A DNA stretch of 64,000 nucleotides from Skermanella mucosa (GTDB taxonomy: Bacteria; Pseudomonadota; Alphaproteobacteria; Azospirillales; Azospirillaceae). Of the stretch, positions 1-9,150 are shown in pieces. The notes beneath the pieces are model-generated. The model was not told the origin of the DNA, did no database searches, and saw only the letters and a list, made by a program, of their open reading frames with translations. Location of the stretch: the NCBI RefSeq assembly GCF_016765655.2, contig NZ_CP086108.1, forward strand, positions 124,001-188,000. Direction: 5' to 3'. Numbering within the stretch: the stretch's first letter is position 1; the number at the start of each line of letters is the position of its first letter. Both the position numbers and the translations under genes were made by a program.

Positions 1-255
1 CTCGCCGCCGTGGTGCTGGGGGGAGCGCGGCTCGGCGGCGGGCGCGGGACGCTGCTGGGCGCCTTCCTGGGCGTGGCGCTGGTCGCCATCACCCAGAACG
101 GCCTGAACCTGCTGGGCGTCTCGCCCTATGCCTTCAAGATGATCGTCGGCGCCGTGATCCTGGCCGCGATCACCCTGTCGGGCAGCGGCATGACCGCCCT
201 GCTCGGCAGCTTCCGCACCCGGCCCGACAGGGCGCCGGAAAGGGCCGCATCATGA
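1..255 (+). CDS. Ribose-type ABC transporter permease, C-terminal fragment
   Basis: The reading frame is already open at base 1, so this is the last part (84 codons plus stop) of a gene that begins outside the window. The fragment is hydrophobic, with a Gly-rich turn followed by a TM helix and the NGLNLLGVSPYAFKMIVGAVI stretch typical of the last helices of RbsC-type (BPD_transp_2) permeases. Its stop overlaps the ATG of the next permease by 4 bases (ATGA), so the two are translationally coupled and probably form a heterodimeric channel. The ATPase and binding protein should lie upstream. The substrate cannot be told from this piece. Confidence 0.85.
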   Translation, partial: LAAVVLGGARLGGGRGTLLGAFLGVALVAITQNGLNLLGVSPYAFKMIVGAVILAAITLSGSGMTALLGSFRTRPDRAPERAAS

Positions 256-1274
256 GCAGGACCACCACGAGCCCGTCCGCCCGCACCGCGTCGCTCGGCG
301 GCCGCCTGGCGGCGCTGGTCCCGGTCGGCGAGATCGGCGGGCTGCTGCTGTTCCTGGCCCTCGTGGTCACGGGGTTCAGCCTGGCGACCGATCTCTTCCT
401 GACCGGGCCGACCTTCGCCTCGATCGCTTTCCAGCTTCCGGAACTGGGGCTGCTGACCCTGGCGATGCTGATCCCGATCCTGTCCGGCGGCCTGAACCTG
501 GCGATCACCTTCACGGCCAACATCTCCGGCCTGGTGCTGGCCTGGGTGCTCCAGGCGAACGGCGGGGCCGAGGCCGGCATGGCCGCCTTCCTCCTGGGAG
601 CCGCCGCGGCGGTCGCGGCCGGGGCGCTGATCGGCTGGGTCATGGGCGCGATCATCGCCTATACCGGCGCGCACCCGATCCTGGTGTCGCTCAGCATGAT
701 GATCTTCCTGCGGGGGCTGGGCGAGTTCCTGACCCGCGGCGGCGACGTCTCGGGCTTCCCGGAATTCGTCCGGGAGATCGGCCACGGCTGGTTCCTGGGC
801 ATTCCGGTGCCGCTGTGGCTGCTGATCGGCTGTGTCGCCCTGTGGCACCTGCTGCTGAGCCGCACCCGCCTGGGCCTGACCATCTACATGGCCGGGTCCA
901 ACATCGAGGCGACCCGCTATTCCGGCATCGACACCCGCCGCACGCTGATGCTGGTCTATACCCTGTCCGGCGTGATGTGCGGCATCGCCGGCGTGCTGAT
1001 GCTGGCCCGCTTCAACTCGGTCCGGGTCGGCCACGGCGAGGCTTATCTGCTGATCACGGTGCTGGCCTGCTTCCTGGGCCGGGTCGATCCGTTCGGCGGC
1101 TTTGGCCGGGCGCTGCCGGTGGCGCTGGCGCTCCTGATCCTCCAGGTGATCGCGTCCGGCCTGAACCTGCTGGGGGCCAACCAGCACCTGGCGACCGCCC
1201 TGTGGGGCGTCTTCCTGATCCTGGTCATGGTGATCCGCTACCTGTGGGCCGGCCGTTCGGCCCGGCGGACCTGA
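252..1274 (+). CDS. Ribose-type ABC transporter permease
   Basis: This 340-residue integral membrane protein of the BPD_transp_2 family (RbsC/XylH type) is the second permease of a sugar importer. About eight to ten hydrophobic helices are visible, beginning near residue 26 after a short polar N-terminus. The family signature LSGGLNLAITFTANISG lies near residues 77-93 and the loop after ATRYSGIDTRR near residue 225 fits the ATPase-contacting region. It overlaps the preceding permease by 4 bases and is followed 35 bases later by an epimerase-like gene, so one operon handling a pentose, ketose or polyol is likely. The sugar itself is inferred only from that neighbour. Confidence 0.88.
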   Translation: MSRTTTSPSARTASLGGRLAALVPVGEIGGLLLFLALVVTGFSLATDLFLTGPTFASIAFQLPELGLLTLAMLIPILSGGLNLAITFTANISGLVLAWVLQANGGAEAGMAAFLLGAAAAVAAGALIGWVMGAIIAYTGAHPILVSLSMMIFLRGLGEFLTRGGDVSGFPEFVREIGHGWFLGIPVPLWLLIGCVALWHLLLSRTRLGLTIYMAGSNIEATRYSGIDTRRTLMLVYTLSGVMCGIAGVLMLARFNSVRVGHGEAYLLITVLACFLGRVDPFGGFGRALPVALALLILQVIASGLNLLGANQHLATALWGVFLILVMVIRYLWAGRSARRT

Positions 1275-1309
1275 CCCTTCCCACCCGATACGTTCCCAAG
1301 GAGACCGAC

Positions 1310-2161
1310 ATGCAAGGATTCGGCGTTCACACCAGCCTCTGGTCCCTCGACTGGACCCGCAAGGCCGCCGAACTGGCGATCCCCGAGGCCAAGCGCTACG
1401 GCTTGGCCTTCGTCGAGATCGCGCTGCTCGACCCGCCCGCCGTCGATGCCGAGCACACGCGCAAGCTGCTGGAGGAGCACGAGCTGACGGCGGTCTGCTC
1501 GCTGGGCCTGCCCGACGACAGCCGGCCGACCAACAATCCCGGCAAGGCGCTGGAATTCCTCACCATGGCGCTGGACAAGACCGCCGCCACGGGTGCCAAG
1601 GCGCTGAGCGGCGTGGTCTACGGCTCGATCGGCGAGCGCACCGGCAAGCCGCCGACCGATGCCGAGCTGGACGCGGTCGCCTCGGTGATGGAGAAGGCGG
1701 CGGCCCACGCCCGCAAGCTGGGCCTGGAGCTTGGCCTGGAGGCGGTCAACCGCTACGAGAACCACATGCTGAACACGGCGGACCAGACCGTCTCCCTGCT
1801 GGAGCGGATCGGCGCGCCCAACGTGTTCGTCCACCTCGACACCTACCACATGAACATCGAGGAGAAGGGCGTCGCCAACGGCATCCTGCGCGCCCGCGAA
1901 CACCTGAAATACATCCATCTGTCCGAGAGCGACCGCGGCGTCCCCGGCACCGGCACGGTCGCCTGGGACGAGGTGTTCGGCGCGCTCGCCGCGATCGGCT
2001 TCAAGGGCGGCATGGCGATGGAGAGCTTCATCGAGCTGCCGCCGCAGATCGCCACCGCCCTGTCGGTCTGGCGCCCGGTCGCCCGCGACCGCGAGGAGGT
2101 GCTTGCCGACGGCCTGCCGTTCCTCCGCAACAAGGCCCGGCAGTACGGGCTGATCCAGTAG
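1310..2161 (+). CDS. Sugar 3-epimerase / TIM-barrel isomerase of the tagatose-psicose 3-epimerase family
   Basis: This is a 283-residue AP-endonuclease-like TIM barrel. The four metal ligands of the D-tagatose/D-psicose 3-epimerase group can be placed in order: Glu in LEAVNRYENHMLNT, Asp in VHLDTYHMNIEE, His in IHLSESDRG and Glu in MAMESF. Such enzymes move a ketose hydroxyl at C3 using a divalent metal. The ATG is preceded by AAGGAG at the proper distance, and the gene follows the two sugar permeases directly, so it probably acts on the imported sugar or on its dehydrogenated product. The exact substrate is unknown; YcjR-like 3-keto-sugar epimerases are an alternative. Confidence 0.85.
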   Translation: MQGFGVHTSLWSLDWTRKAAELAIPEAKRYGLAFVEIALLDPPAVDAEHTRKLLEEHELTAVCSLGLPDDSRPTNNPGKALEFLTMALDKTAATGAKALSGVVYGSIGERTGKPPTDAELDAVASVMEKAAAHARKLGLELGLEAVNRYENHMLNTADQTVSLLERIGAPNVFVHLDTYHMNIEEKGVANGILRAREHLKYIHLSESDRGVPGTGTVAWDEVFGALAAIGFKGGMAMESFIELPPQIATALSVWRPVARDREEVLADGLPFLRNKARQYGLIQ

Positions 2162-2190
2162 ACGGGCTCGCCGGTCGTGACCGGTTCGCC

Positions 2191-2285
2191 GTAGGTCGGC
2201 CTCGGCCGAAGGCCGACGCCGACAGCTTGGCCGAAGCGTAGATCCAAGGCGTCGGCGTTCGCCCTGCGGGCGAAGGCCGACCTGC
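2191..2285. repeat. Imperfect inverted repeat, member of a dispersed palindromic family
   Basis: The left arm begins GTAGGTCGGCCT and the right arm, read on the minus strand, begins GCAGGTCGGCCTTCGCCC; both run on into GCCGACGCCGAC-like sequence, so the roughly 95-base element can fold on itself. A closely matching single arm occurs at 17589-17628 in another intergenic space. Repeated palindromes between genes are usual for REP/BIME-type elements. It lies downstream of the epimerase gene and upstream of the DUF2270 gene. Confidence 0.7.
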
Positions 2286-2446
2286 GGCGACAGCCTGCCG
2301 GGCGTGGTATGGATAGTCCATTCCCGCCCAGGCGAAGAAATCGTTCCATCGGCTCTCGAAGCCGGATGCCTGCCGTCATTCCCGCCTCCATCCTGTTTCG
2401 CATGGACAGATCGGTATAAACTGATCGGCAAAACAGGGAGGGAACC

Positions 2447-3193
2447 GTGGCCGACGCCAGGATGCATGTCGAACCCCCGACCGAGCCGTCCCCGCAGCAG
2501 CCGCCCAGGCCGGCCCCCTTCAGCGCCGCCGAGATCGGGGCGCTGGCGCATCTCTACCGGGGGGAGCTCTACCGCAGCACGGTCTGGCGGACGCGGCTGG
2601 ACGCCACCACCAACTGGGCGGTGGTGACCACCGGGATCGCGCTGACCCTGACCTACAGCAGCGCCTCGGCGACGCCGCTGCCGCTGGTCCTGGTGGGGCT
2701 GCTGGTGGCGGTGTTCCTCTATATCGAGGCGCGGCGCTACCGTTTCTTCGACTTCTGGCGCATCCGTGCGCATGTGCTGGAGGTCAACTTTTTCGGGCCG
2801 ATCCTGCGCGGGCAGGGGGTGCGGACCGACAACGGCTGGAACGAGATCCTGTACCAGGACTACCGCTCCCCCAACCTGCACATCACCTTCCTGGAGGCGG
2901 CCGGGCGGCGCCTGCGCCGGAACTACGGCTGGATTTTCATGATCCAGGTCGTGGCCTATGTCGGCAAGCTGCTGATCCACCCCATGCCGATCACCCGGCT
3001 GGACGAGCTGTTCGTCCGCGCCACCATCGGCCCGGTTCCCGGCCAGCTCGTCCTGCTCGCCGGCGTCATCTTCCATGCCGGCTGGATCGCCATCGCCATC
3101 CATACCTCCCGGAGCCGGCGCGGAGCCGACCGGGTCCACCCGCCCCGCCCGCCGGTCGACCGTATCCTCCAGCTCGCGCGCGGCACGGAGTGA
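2447..3193 (+). CDS. DUF2270 family integral membrane protein
   Basis: This is a 248-residue protein of unknown function whose arrangement matches DUF2270: a proline-rich polar N-terminus, the segment AHLYRGELYRSTVWRTRLD, two close TM helices (about 60-100), the motif IEARRYRFFDFWRIRAHVLE and two further helices toward the C-terminus. I chose the GTG start because AGGGAGG lies five bases upstream; no ATG is better placed. It is converging with the FNT channel gene and separated from it by only 24 bases. No catalytic residues are evident. Confidence 0.8.
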   Translation: MADARMHVEPPTEPSPQQPPRPAPFSAAEIGALAHLYRGELYRSTVWRTRLDATTNWAVVTTGIALTLTYSSASATPLPLVLVGLLVAVFLYIEARRYRFFDFWRIRAHVLEVNFFGPILRGQGVRTDNGWNEILYQDYRSPNLHITFLEAAGRRLRRNYGWIFMIQVVAYVGKLLIHPMPITRLDELFVRATIGPVPGQLVLLAGVIFHAGWIAIAIHTSRSRRGADRVHPPRPPVDRILQLARGTE

Positions 3194-3217
3194 TCAGGCA
3201 CGTCCGGCGACTCCGAG

Positions 3218-4087
3218 TCAGAACCGGCCGGAACGCAGATATACGAACCAGTAGACCAGCGCCACGAGCATTCCGCCGCCGACGATGTTGCCGGCCGTCA
3301 CCGAGGCCAGGACGCGCAAGAAGCTCGATAGCGTGATGTCGGCGGGCTGCCGGTCTATCAGGATCCAGAAGTCCGGTTGCGCAAAGAGGTCGATCAGCAC
3401 CGCGGATGGCAGATAGAACATGACCGCGATCGCATGTTCGAAATCGAGCACGTAGAACGCGGTGACAGGCAGCATCAGCGCCATGATGCGATCCGTGGTG
3501 GTGCGGGCGCTGTAGGTGAGCCACACGCCCAGGCAAAGCAGGGTATTGCCCAGGATGCCCAGCACGAACCCGTCCGATGGGCTCAATCCGCCGATCTGCG
3601 CGGCCGTGCCCAGCAGCCCGGCGCCGACGCTGCCCTCCATCTGCGCGTGCTGGCCGGCCAGGATCAGGAGCGTCGCGGTCGATACGGTGCCGATGAAGTT
3701 GCCGACGAACACGATGCCCCAGGCCCGCAGCAGCCGGACGGTCGTCAGGCGTCCGTGCGCCCAGGCCATGACCATGAGGTTGTTCGTGGTGAACAACTCC
3801 GCTCCGCCGACGATCGCGAGCACATAGGCCAGCGAGAACGTCACGCCGCCGGCCAGCTTCACGAGCCCCGGGGAGGATGCGGCATCGGCGCCCGCGGTCA
3901 CCGCCGCGGCGAACGTGGCGCCGAATGCGACGAAGGCACCGGCCAGGATACCCAGCACGAGAAGGCTGAGGGAGTCCTGCTCCGCCTTCTCCGCGCCGAT
4001 CCGCTCGGCCCGTTTCGCCATCTCCTTCGGCAAGAGGGCGTCGATCCGACGCGGCTCGGCGCGTCCGTCCCGGTGCCCGAATTCCAT
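3218..4087 (-). CDS. Formate/nitrite transporter (FNT) family channel
   Basis: This is a 289-residue protein with a polar N-terminal tail of about 45 residues and six hydrophobic helices, the FocA/NirC layout. The pore-type segment with GGAELFTTNNLMVMAW (the N-rich FNT signature) and the later GNIVGGGMLVALVYW segment are both visible. FNT proteins pass formate, nitrite, hydrosulfide or related small anions across the inner membrane. The start at 4087 is favoured because GGAG lies nine bases before it; an in-frame ATG at 4135 has no ribosome site. It follows the stress-protein gene by 67 bases and the pair probably form one unit. The long soluble N-terminus makes it unlike classical FocA, so the ion is uncertain. 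Confidence 0.85.
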   Translation of the reverse strand: MEFGHRDGRAEPRRIDALLPKEMAKRAERIGAEKAEQDSLSLLVLGILAGAFVAFGATFAAAVTAGADAASSPGLVKLAGGVTFSLAYVLAIVGGAELFTTNNLMVMAWAHGRLTTVRLLRAWGIVFVGNFIGTVSTATLLILAGQHAQMEGSVGAGLLGTAAQIGGLSPSDGFVLGILGNTLLCLGVWLTYSARTTTDRIMALMLPVTAFYVLDFEHAIAVMFYLPSAVLIDLFAQPDFWILIDRQPADITLSSFLRVLASVTAGNIVGGGMLVALVYWFVYLRSGRF

Positions 4088-4154
4088 GGGAAGAATCTCC
4101 GGATCATCGCTTCTCGGGGCGCCCCAACGGCGCATCGGGCTGCGGGCCGCCGGC

Positions 4155-4979
4155 TCAGTGGGCCATCAGGACCGGAACTTTCATATGGCTCAGGATATGC
4201 CGCGTGGCGCCGCCCAGGATCCATTCCCTCAGCCATGATCGTCCATAGGCCCCCATGACGACCAGATCGGCCCCCTCGCGGGCCGCCGCGGCCAGGATGG
4301 CGCTTCCCGCATCGGTATCCTCGACCCCGATCGGCTCGATGGATGCCGGAGCCCCGTGCGACGAGATCGCCCGCTTCAGATCCAGTGCCGGCCACCGCGT
4401 GACGGAAGGGTAGGAGGCGCGCCCCCGGCCCTGGAGAACCAGGACCCGCTCCGCACGATCGATGAAGGGCAAGGCGCCGTGCAGGGCGGCGGCGGCCTGC
4501 CGGCTTCCGTTCCAGGCGACGACGATCGACCGGCCAACCGTGTCGAACCTGCCGGCATTGGGGACGATCAGGACGGGGCGGCCGCTCGACAGGACGCAGG
4601 TTTCGGGAACGTCGAAACCCACTTCGTCGGAGACCAGGTCCGTCTGCTCGACGATGGTGAGGTCGTGATACCGGGCGGCCACGCTCAGCACCTCCGCCGC
4701 GTCGCCTTCGGCCACCTGCCAGTCGCAGGGCACTTCCGCCGCCTCCGCCAATGCGCGGAACCGCCGCTCGGCCTCGGCGGCGAGCGCGTAGGACCGCTCG
4801 ATCCGGGCGGCGGATGCGCCGCCCTCGCCGGGGAACAGGAGCTTCAGCATCGACACGTCCCGCAGCGTCGAGATGCCGGTCAGGCGGGCGCCATGGGCCT
4901 TCGCGATGGCAACGGCGGTCGCCTCGTGCGGGGACGACGTCTCCAGCGGCTTCACATGCACGAGAATGTTCCGGAACAT
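4155..4979 (-). CDS. Tandem universal stress protein (two UspA domains)
   Basis: This 274-residue cytoplasmic protein has two alpha/beta UspA-type domains, residues about 1-140 and 150-274. The first begins MFRNILVHVKP; the second carries the nucleotide-binding glycine motif VVMGAYGRSWLREWILGGAT (G-2x-G-9x-G). The first domain lacks a clear copy of that motif, which is common in tandem forms. GGAGGAGA lies immediately upstream of the ATG. It precedes the FNT gene, and a second broken stress-protein gene and an FNR-type box lie just upstream, suggesting a role in low-oxygen or energy stress. The ligand and exact role are not determined. Confidence 0.9.
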   Translation of the reverse strand: MFRNILVHVKPLETSSPHEATAVAIAKAHGARLTGISTLRDVSMLKLLFPGEGGASAARIERSYALAAEAERRFRALAEAAEVPCDWQVAEGDAAEVLSVAARYHDLTIVEQTDLVSDEVGFDVPETCVLSSGRPVLIVPNAGRFDTVGRSIVVAWNGSRQAAAALHGALPFIDRAERVLVLQGRGRASYPSVTRWPALDLKRAISSHGAPASIEPIGVEDTDAGSAILAAAAREGADLVVMGAYGRSWLREWILGGATRHILSHMKVPVLMAH

Positions 4980-5041
4980 CTTCTCCTCCTTTTTTGGATT
5001 TTATCAGGCCGGGCGACAGGGTCCCCCCGGCGATGCGCGGA

Positions 5042-5287
5042 TCAGCCCGCCAGGGAGGCCGCGCCGGCATCCTCCAGCGGCGTCGTGCTTTTCAGCGGAA
5101 CCGTGAGCACGCCTTCCAGGATCGCACGGCGATGCGGTCGCGGGTAAGAGCGTCCAGCCCCGCCGCGGTGCTCTCCAAGTTCCGCAGGACCAGGCGGGCA
5201 TCCATGCGGGCCGCCAGGGGGGGCGGCCTGAGCGACGGCCCGGTCGCTTCGGGGCGACAGATCTGATGCGACGAGAAAGACCTTCAT
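5042..5287 (-). pseudogene. Frameshifted universal stress protein remnant
   Basis: The reading starts MKVFLVASDLSPRSDRA, a typical UspA beginning, but becomes non-homologous at a run of seven G (5217-5223 on the plus strand). Skipping one base there restores a stress-protein-like helix, LAARMDARLVLRNLES, before another stop. Either a real frameshift in a homopolymer or a sequencing error could explain this, but the total length, about 80 codons, is also far below the usual 140, so I call it a decayed copy. It diverges from the small helix-turn-helix gene, with the FNR-type site between them. Confidence 0.5.
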
Positions 5288-5361
5288 GAAGAACGGCTCC
5301 GGCTGACGGTATCGGGCGGCGCGACACGCCCCCAAGACATCAGCTTCCAGTTCTGTCGGCT

Positions 5362-5375
5362 TTGACCTGGATCAA
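5362..5375. promoter_or_regulatory. FNR/FixK-type binding site
   Basis: The sequence TTGACCTGGATCAA matches the FNR/FixK consensus TTGAT-N4-ATCAA with one difference. It is centred between the divergent broken stress-protein gene (start 5287) and the helix-turn-helix gene (start 5439), 63-75 bases from each start codon. That distance suits an activator site. It suggests oxygen-responsive expression of this locus. Confidence 0.6.
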
Positions 5376-5438
5376 GGCATTTCAAACCGGCTCTGTCACC
5401 ATCAACCGCCATGATCCAACCTGAACCCGCCCCGAACC

Positions 5439-5630
5439 ATGCTTACGAAACCCCTTCTGACCGTGCAGGAGGTTGCCGACCTTCTGAAGATTTCCGATGA
5501 CACCGTGCGCGAGTGGATCCACGACAAGTCCCTTCGCGCCATCAAGTTCGGCCGGGAATGGCGCATCGTCGTCCGGGATCTGGAAAGCTTCCTGAACGCC
5601 CGCGCCAACCGCCCGGAAACCGACGGCTGA
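5439..5630 (+). CDS. Small excisionase-type helix-turn-helix DNA-binding protein
   Basis: This 63-residue protein consists almost wholly of one HTH_17/MerR-like domain: LTVQEVADLLKISDDTVREW (helix-turn-helix), then a wing with IKFGREWRIVVRDLESFL. This is the usual excisionase or 'DNA-binding domain, excisionase family' form, which binds DNA and typically works as a small regulator. It stands alone, downstream of the FNR-type site, and no phage genes adjoin it, so a regulatory role in the oxygen-stress locus is more likely than excision. No clear Shine-Dalgarno precedes the ATG. Confidence 0.8.
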   Translation: MLTKPLLTVQEVADLLKISDDTVREWIHDKSLRAIKFGREWRIVVRDLESFLNARANRPETDG

Positions 5631-5861
5631 TACGCTTAACCGTCAGCAACGGCCGCCGTACGGCAAGCCCGTCTCGAAGGGGCTGGCCGGGAGGGGCATG
5701 TCCGTGCTCGGCGTCGACTTCTATCCCGAGGCCATGGTTCGATGGCGCGGCCTGCCGGGCCGGGCCGGTACGGCGATGCGAGCGACCCGGATTTGCGGTC
5801 GAGCGCATCGCCGACGCCCCGCCTAAACGAGCCGGCGGCGCATACGTACCGGCCGGGCGCT

Positions 5862-8303
5862 CTACGCCGCCACCATCGGCCGCCCGCGGGTGATCCGCTC
5901 CACGGAATTCGCGAAGTCCCCGGCCGCCGATCCTTCGTCGAACTCGACATGCATTCCGCCCTCGTCGGTGTCCCGCACCGTGATGCCGATGCCGGTGCCG
6001 TCGCGGAGGTCCAGGCGGCCGATGGTTCCGACCGCGGCAGTGCCGCCGGCCGACAGCAGGGCGCCGGCGGCGGAAAGGTCGAGGATGCGGGCCTGCCGCG
6101 CCGAGCCTCCCAGGGTCACCGTGCAGGGCTCGTCCACCCGGAAGCGGATCATGCGGCGGCGATCGGTCACGGCGGTCGAGGTGCGGACCACGCGGACCAG
6201 CGCGGCGCGCAGGTCGGCGGTGGCGTGGGCGACCTCGCCCATGCCGGCCTTGACCTGCACCGCCTGCCGCCCGGTCTCGGACGCCTCGTGCGAGACGTCG
6301 GCGATACGGGCCGAGACCTCCTGGGCCGCGACCGAGGTCTGGGCGACGCTCCGGCTGATCTCCCGCGTGGCGGCCGACTGCTCCTCCATCGCGGCGGCGA
6401 TTCCCCCGGAGATCTGGTCGATCTCCGCGATGGTGGCGCCGATCCGCTCCACCGCGTCCACGGCCGTCCCGGTCGCCGCCTGGATCTCGGCGATCTGGCG
6501 GGTGATCTCCTCGGTGGAGCGGGCGGTCTGGTTGGCCAGGTTCTTGACCTCGCTCGCGACCACGGCGAATCCCTTGCCCGCCTCCCCGGCACGGGCGGCC
6601 TCGATGGTGGCGTTCAGGGCCAGCAGGTTGGTCTGCCCCGCGATGTCCTGGATCAGGTTGACCACGTCGCTGATCGACGCCACCGCGTCGGACAGCGAGC
6701 GGATCGTCTCCTGGGTGTGGCGTCCGTCCTCGACGGCGCGGCGGGTCACGGCGCCGGCGGCGGCGACCTGGGTCGTGATCTCCTGGATCGAGGCCGAGAG
6801 CTGCTCGGTGGCGGCGGCCACCGTCTGAGCATTCGCCAGGGCCGCGTCGGCGGCCGACGACACGCTTCCCGCGTTGAGGCTGACCCGCTCCGCCGATGCC
6901 GCCATGCCGTCCGCATCAGCCGCCATGGAGCCGGTGCGCACCGCGACCTGCTCGACCGCGTGCCCGGCCTCGCGCTCGACCGTCTCGGCCATGGCGAGCA
7001 GGGCGGCGACCCGGTCGGCCTCCGCCTTGCGGTCCAGCTCCGCCCGCGCCTGGACGCCGTAGAGCAGGTGCGCCCACATGGTCCGGAGCTGGGCGGTGAC
7101 CCGCCGGAACTCGCGCGTGCGGGGCAGGTCGATGCGATGGCCGGCGTCGCCCGCCGCGATCGCCTGGAAATGGACCTCCAGCCGGCCGACCGGCCGCTGG
7201 ATCGCGCGGACGAGGCCGAAGGCGAAGAGGGCGGTGATCGCGATGCACAGGGCGACCAGTCCGACGACCGCCTGGAAGCGGATCCTGAAGCTTTCCTGCG
7301 CGCTCCGGGTCTCCGCCTCGGACACGCGGAGCTGGAGGTTGATCAGTTCCGCGAGCTTCTCCGTCACGGGATCGATCGTCTGGTACAGGCGCGACCTGAC
7401 GAACTCGTCCAGCCCGGCCGCTTCGCGCGCCGCCAGCAGCCGGGCGAGTTCCTCGACCGCCGTGTCGGCGACCGCCATCAGGCGCCGCGCCTGCTCGACC
7501 AGGGCCGCTTCCTCGGCGGTCAGCGACGTGTCGAGGTAGGTCTGCCAGAGGCTCCTGATCTCGCTCCGGGCGGTCGCGACGGAGGCGGCTGCCTCGTCCC
7601 ATCCGAAGTTGCCGTTATTCACCTTGTGCGAGGCATCGACCACCGAGACCGCATAGGCGTCGGAGATCCGCTTGAGGTCGCGGAGCGGCACGACCCGGTC
7701 GGCATAGACGGTCTGGAGCCTGCCGTTCGATCCCTCCATCCCGCCCAGGCCGAGCCAGCCGACCGCGATCATCATGGCGATGATCAGCGCGAAGGATGCC
7801 GTCAGGCGCACGCGCAGGCCATGCCACGCGGAGGCGGCGCGGGCCGCCATGCCGGTCCCGACGATCTCGCCCTCCTGCACCGCGATGGTGCCGGCGCCGT
7901 CGCGCAGGGCCGCGTAATCCGCCTCGGCCCGTGCGACCTCTTCGCGGGTCGGCCTCGACCGGATCGACACGTAACCCGTGACCGCGCCGCCCTCGACCAC
8001 GGGCGTGACATTGGCTCGCACCCAGTAATGGTCGCCGGATCGGGTCCGGTTCTTGACCATCCCTTCCCAGGATCGCCCGGCCTTGATGGTCCGCCAAAGA
8101 TCGGCGAAGGCGTCGGCAGGCATGTCGGGATGCCGGATGATGTTGTGGGGAGCTCCCAGCAACTCCTCCTCGGAGAAGCCGCTTATCTCCGAAAAGGCGC
8201 GGTTCACGAAAGTTATCGTGCCGGCAAGATCGGTGCGGGACACGAGGAGCTGTCCATCCGGCAAATCGACTTCCCGACCCGTCACATTTGCTTGCAGGGG
8301 CAA
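5862..8303 (-). CDS. Aer-like methyl-accepting chemotaxis protein with PAS and C-terminal PilZ domains
   Basis: This 813-residue receptor has, in order, an Aer-type PAS domain (about 20-125, with [20 protein letters not shown]), a TM helix near 165-190, a periplasmic four-helix sensor, a second TM near 345-370, HAMP, and the MCP signalling hairpin with the tip sequence [20 protein letters not shown]. After it, residues about 714-810 form a PilZ domain with RRRMIRFR and the DLSAAG motif, the cyclic-di-GMP-binding pattern. PAS plus PilZ on a chemoreceptor is known from Azospirillum energy-taxis receptors. It therefore probably links redox or oxygen taxis with cyclic-di-GMP. The gene is monocistronic, with an A+T-rich upstream region at 8304-8400. 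Confidence 0.93.
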   Translation of the reverse strand: MPLQANVTGREVDLPDGQLLVSRTDLAGTITFVNRAFSEISGFSEEELLGAPHNIIRHPDMPADAFADLWRTIKAGRSWEGMVKNRTRSGDHYWVRANVTPVVEGGAVTGYVSIRSRPTREEVARAEADYAALRDGAGTIAVQEGEIVGTGMAARAASAWHGLRVRLTASFALIIAMMIAVGWLGLGGMEGSNGRLQTVYADRVVPLRDLKRISDAYAVSVVDASHKVNNGNFGWDEAAASVATARSEIRSLWQTYLDTSLTAEEAALVEQARRLMAVADTAVEELARLLAAREAAGLDEFVRSRLYQTIDPVTEKLAELINLQLRVSEAETRSAQESFRIRFQAVVGLVALCIAITALFAFGLVRAIQRPVGRLEVHFQAIAAGDAGHRIDLPRTREFRRVTAQLRTMWAHLLYGVQARAELDRKAEADRVAALLAMAETVEREAGHAVEQVAVRTGSMAADADGMAASAERVSLNAGSVSSAADAALANAQTVAAATEQLSASIQEITTQVAAAGAVTRRAVEDGRHTQETIRSLSDAVASISDVVNLIQDIAGQTNLLALNATIEAARAGEAGKGFAVVASEVKNLANQTARSTEEITRQIAEIQAATGTAVDAVERIGATIAEIDQISGGIAAAMEEQSAATREISRSVAQTSVAAQEVSARIADVSHEASETGRQAVQVKAGMGEVAHATADLRAALVRVVRTSTAVTDRRRMIRFRVDEPCTVTLGGSARQARILDLSAAGALLSAGGTAAVGTIGRLDLRDGTGIGITVRDTDEGGMHVEFDEGSAAGDFANSVERITRGRPMVAA

Positions 8304-8517
8304 TCCACTTCACTCCCTGGAGTTCAGATATGACGTAATTATGGCTAAATTTCTTAATAATGAATGTAGCCGTAATGCCTGACCCGATGTATTTTTCAGG
8401 TTTAACGATGAGTCGAAAATGAGTAGCCTGAACCTGAGGGACCACGAACCCGTCACACGACCGGCAACATGATGCACGAGGCTTCCAGTCCATGATTTCG
8501 AAAGGCATGTTTTCCTG

Positions 8518-9150
8518 ATGACGGAAATCCTTGGAAGACGCGCGGAACTGCTGAGCGACGCCCAGGTCCGGGATTGCCTGCGCTGGTGCGGCGAGCGCCG
8601 GCGCTATCCCCACCGCGACCGCGTCGTGGTGCTGCTGAGCGTCCGCGCCGGCCTGCGCGCGATGGAGATCGCCAGGCTCCGCCGCGCCCATGCCATGACC
8701 GCCGGCGGCGATATCGGCGACGAGATCGTGCTGGAGGACGGGATCTGCCGGAAGGGTGCCGGCCGGGTGATCCCGATGCACCGCGACCTGCGGGCCCATG
8801 TCGTCACGCTGTTCGGCACGGTGCCCGGCAGCCCGCCCGATCCGCTGATCCTGTCCGAGCGGGCGATGCGCCGGAACCCGGAGGACCCGGACGACACCCG
8901 CCCGGTCTGCATGGCGCCGAATTCGATCGTGCTGATGTTCCGCCAGATGTATGGTGAACTCGGCCTGACCGGCTTCTCCAGCCATTCCGGCCGCCGAACC
9001 TTCATCACGTCGGCCGCCCGCCTGATCACCAGGGCGGGAGGCTCCCTGCGCGATGTCCAGCAACTGGCCGGCCACACCAGCCTGGCCTCCACCCAGACCT
9101 ATGTGGACGGCAGCGATGAAGCCAAGCGCCGGGTCATCAAGCTCCTGTGA
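8518..9150 (+). CDS. Tyrosine recombinase/integrase, catalytic domain only
   Basis: All six catalytic positions of the tyrosine recombinases can be placed: Arg in RAGLRAMEIARLR, Lys in RKGAGRVIPM, His and Arg in HSGRRTF, His in GHTSL and the nucleophile Tyr in STQTYVD. At 210 residues it lacks the N-terminal core-binding domain of phage integrases; the catalytic part starts after about 20 residues. No att sites, tRNA or phage genes adjoin it, so it may be a stand-alone resident recombinase rather than part of a current element. Its 3' end overlaps the likely start of the acetyltransferase gene. The ATG at 8518 is preceded only by A+T-rich sequence. Confidence 0.85.
   Translation: MTEILGRRAELLSDAQVRDCLRWCGERRRYPHRDRVVVLLSVRAGLRAMEIARLRRAHAMTAGGDIGDEIVLEDGICRKGAGRVIPMHRDLRAHVVTLFGTVPGSPPDPLILSERAMRRNPEDPDDTRPVCMAPNSIVLMFRQMYGELGLTGFSSHSGRRTFITSAARLITRAGGSLRDVQQLAGHTSLASTQTYVDGSDEAKRRVIKLL

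Noticed and set aside
5698-5826. A 42-codon ORF starting MSVLGVDFYPEAMVRW behind GGGAGGGGC
   Set aside because: The ribosome site is good, but the tail is Arg-rich filler and the frame overlaps nothing supportive; left out without homology evidence.
5742-8333. An 863-codon plus-strand frame opposite the chemoreceptor gene
   Set aside because: Its protein is low-complexity Arg/Gly/Asp-rich with no motif; it mirrors the codon pattern of the real minus-strand gene, a usual artefact at high G+C.
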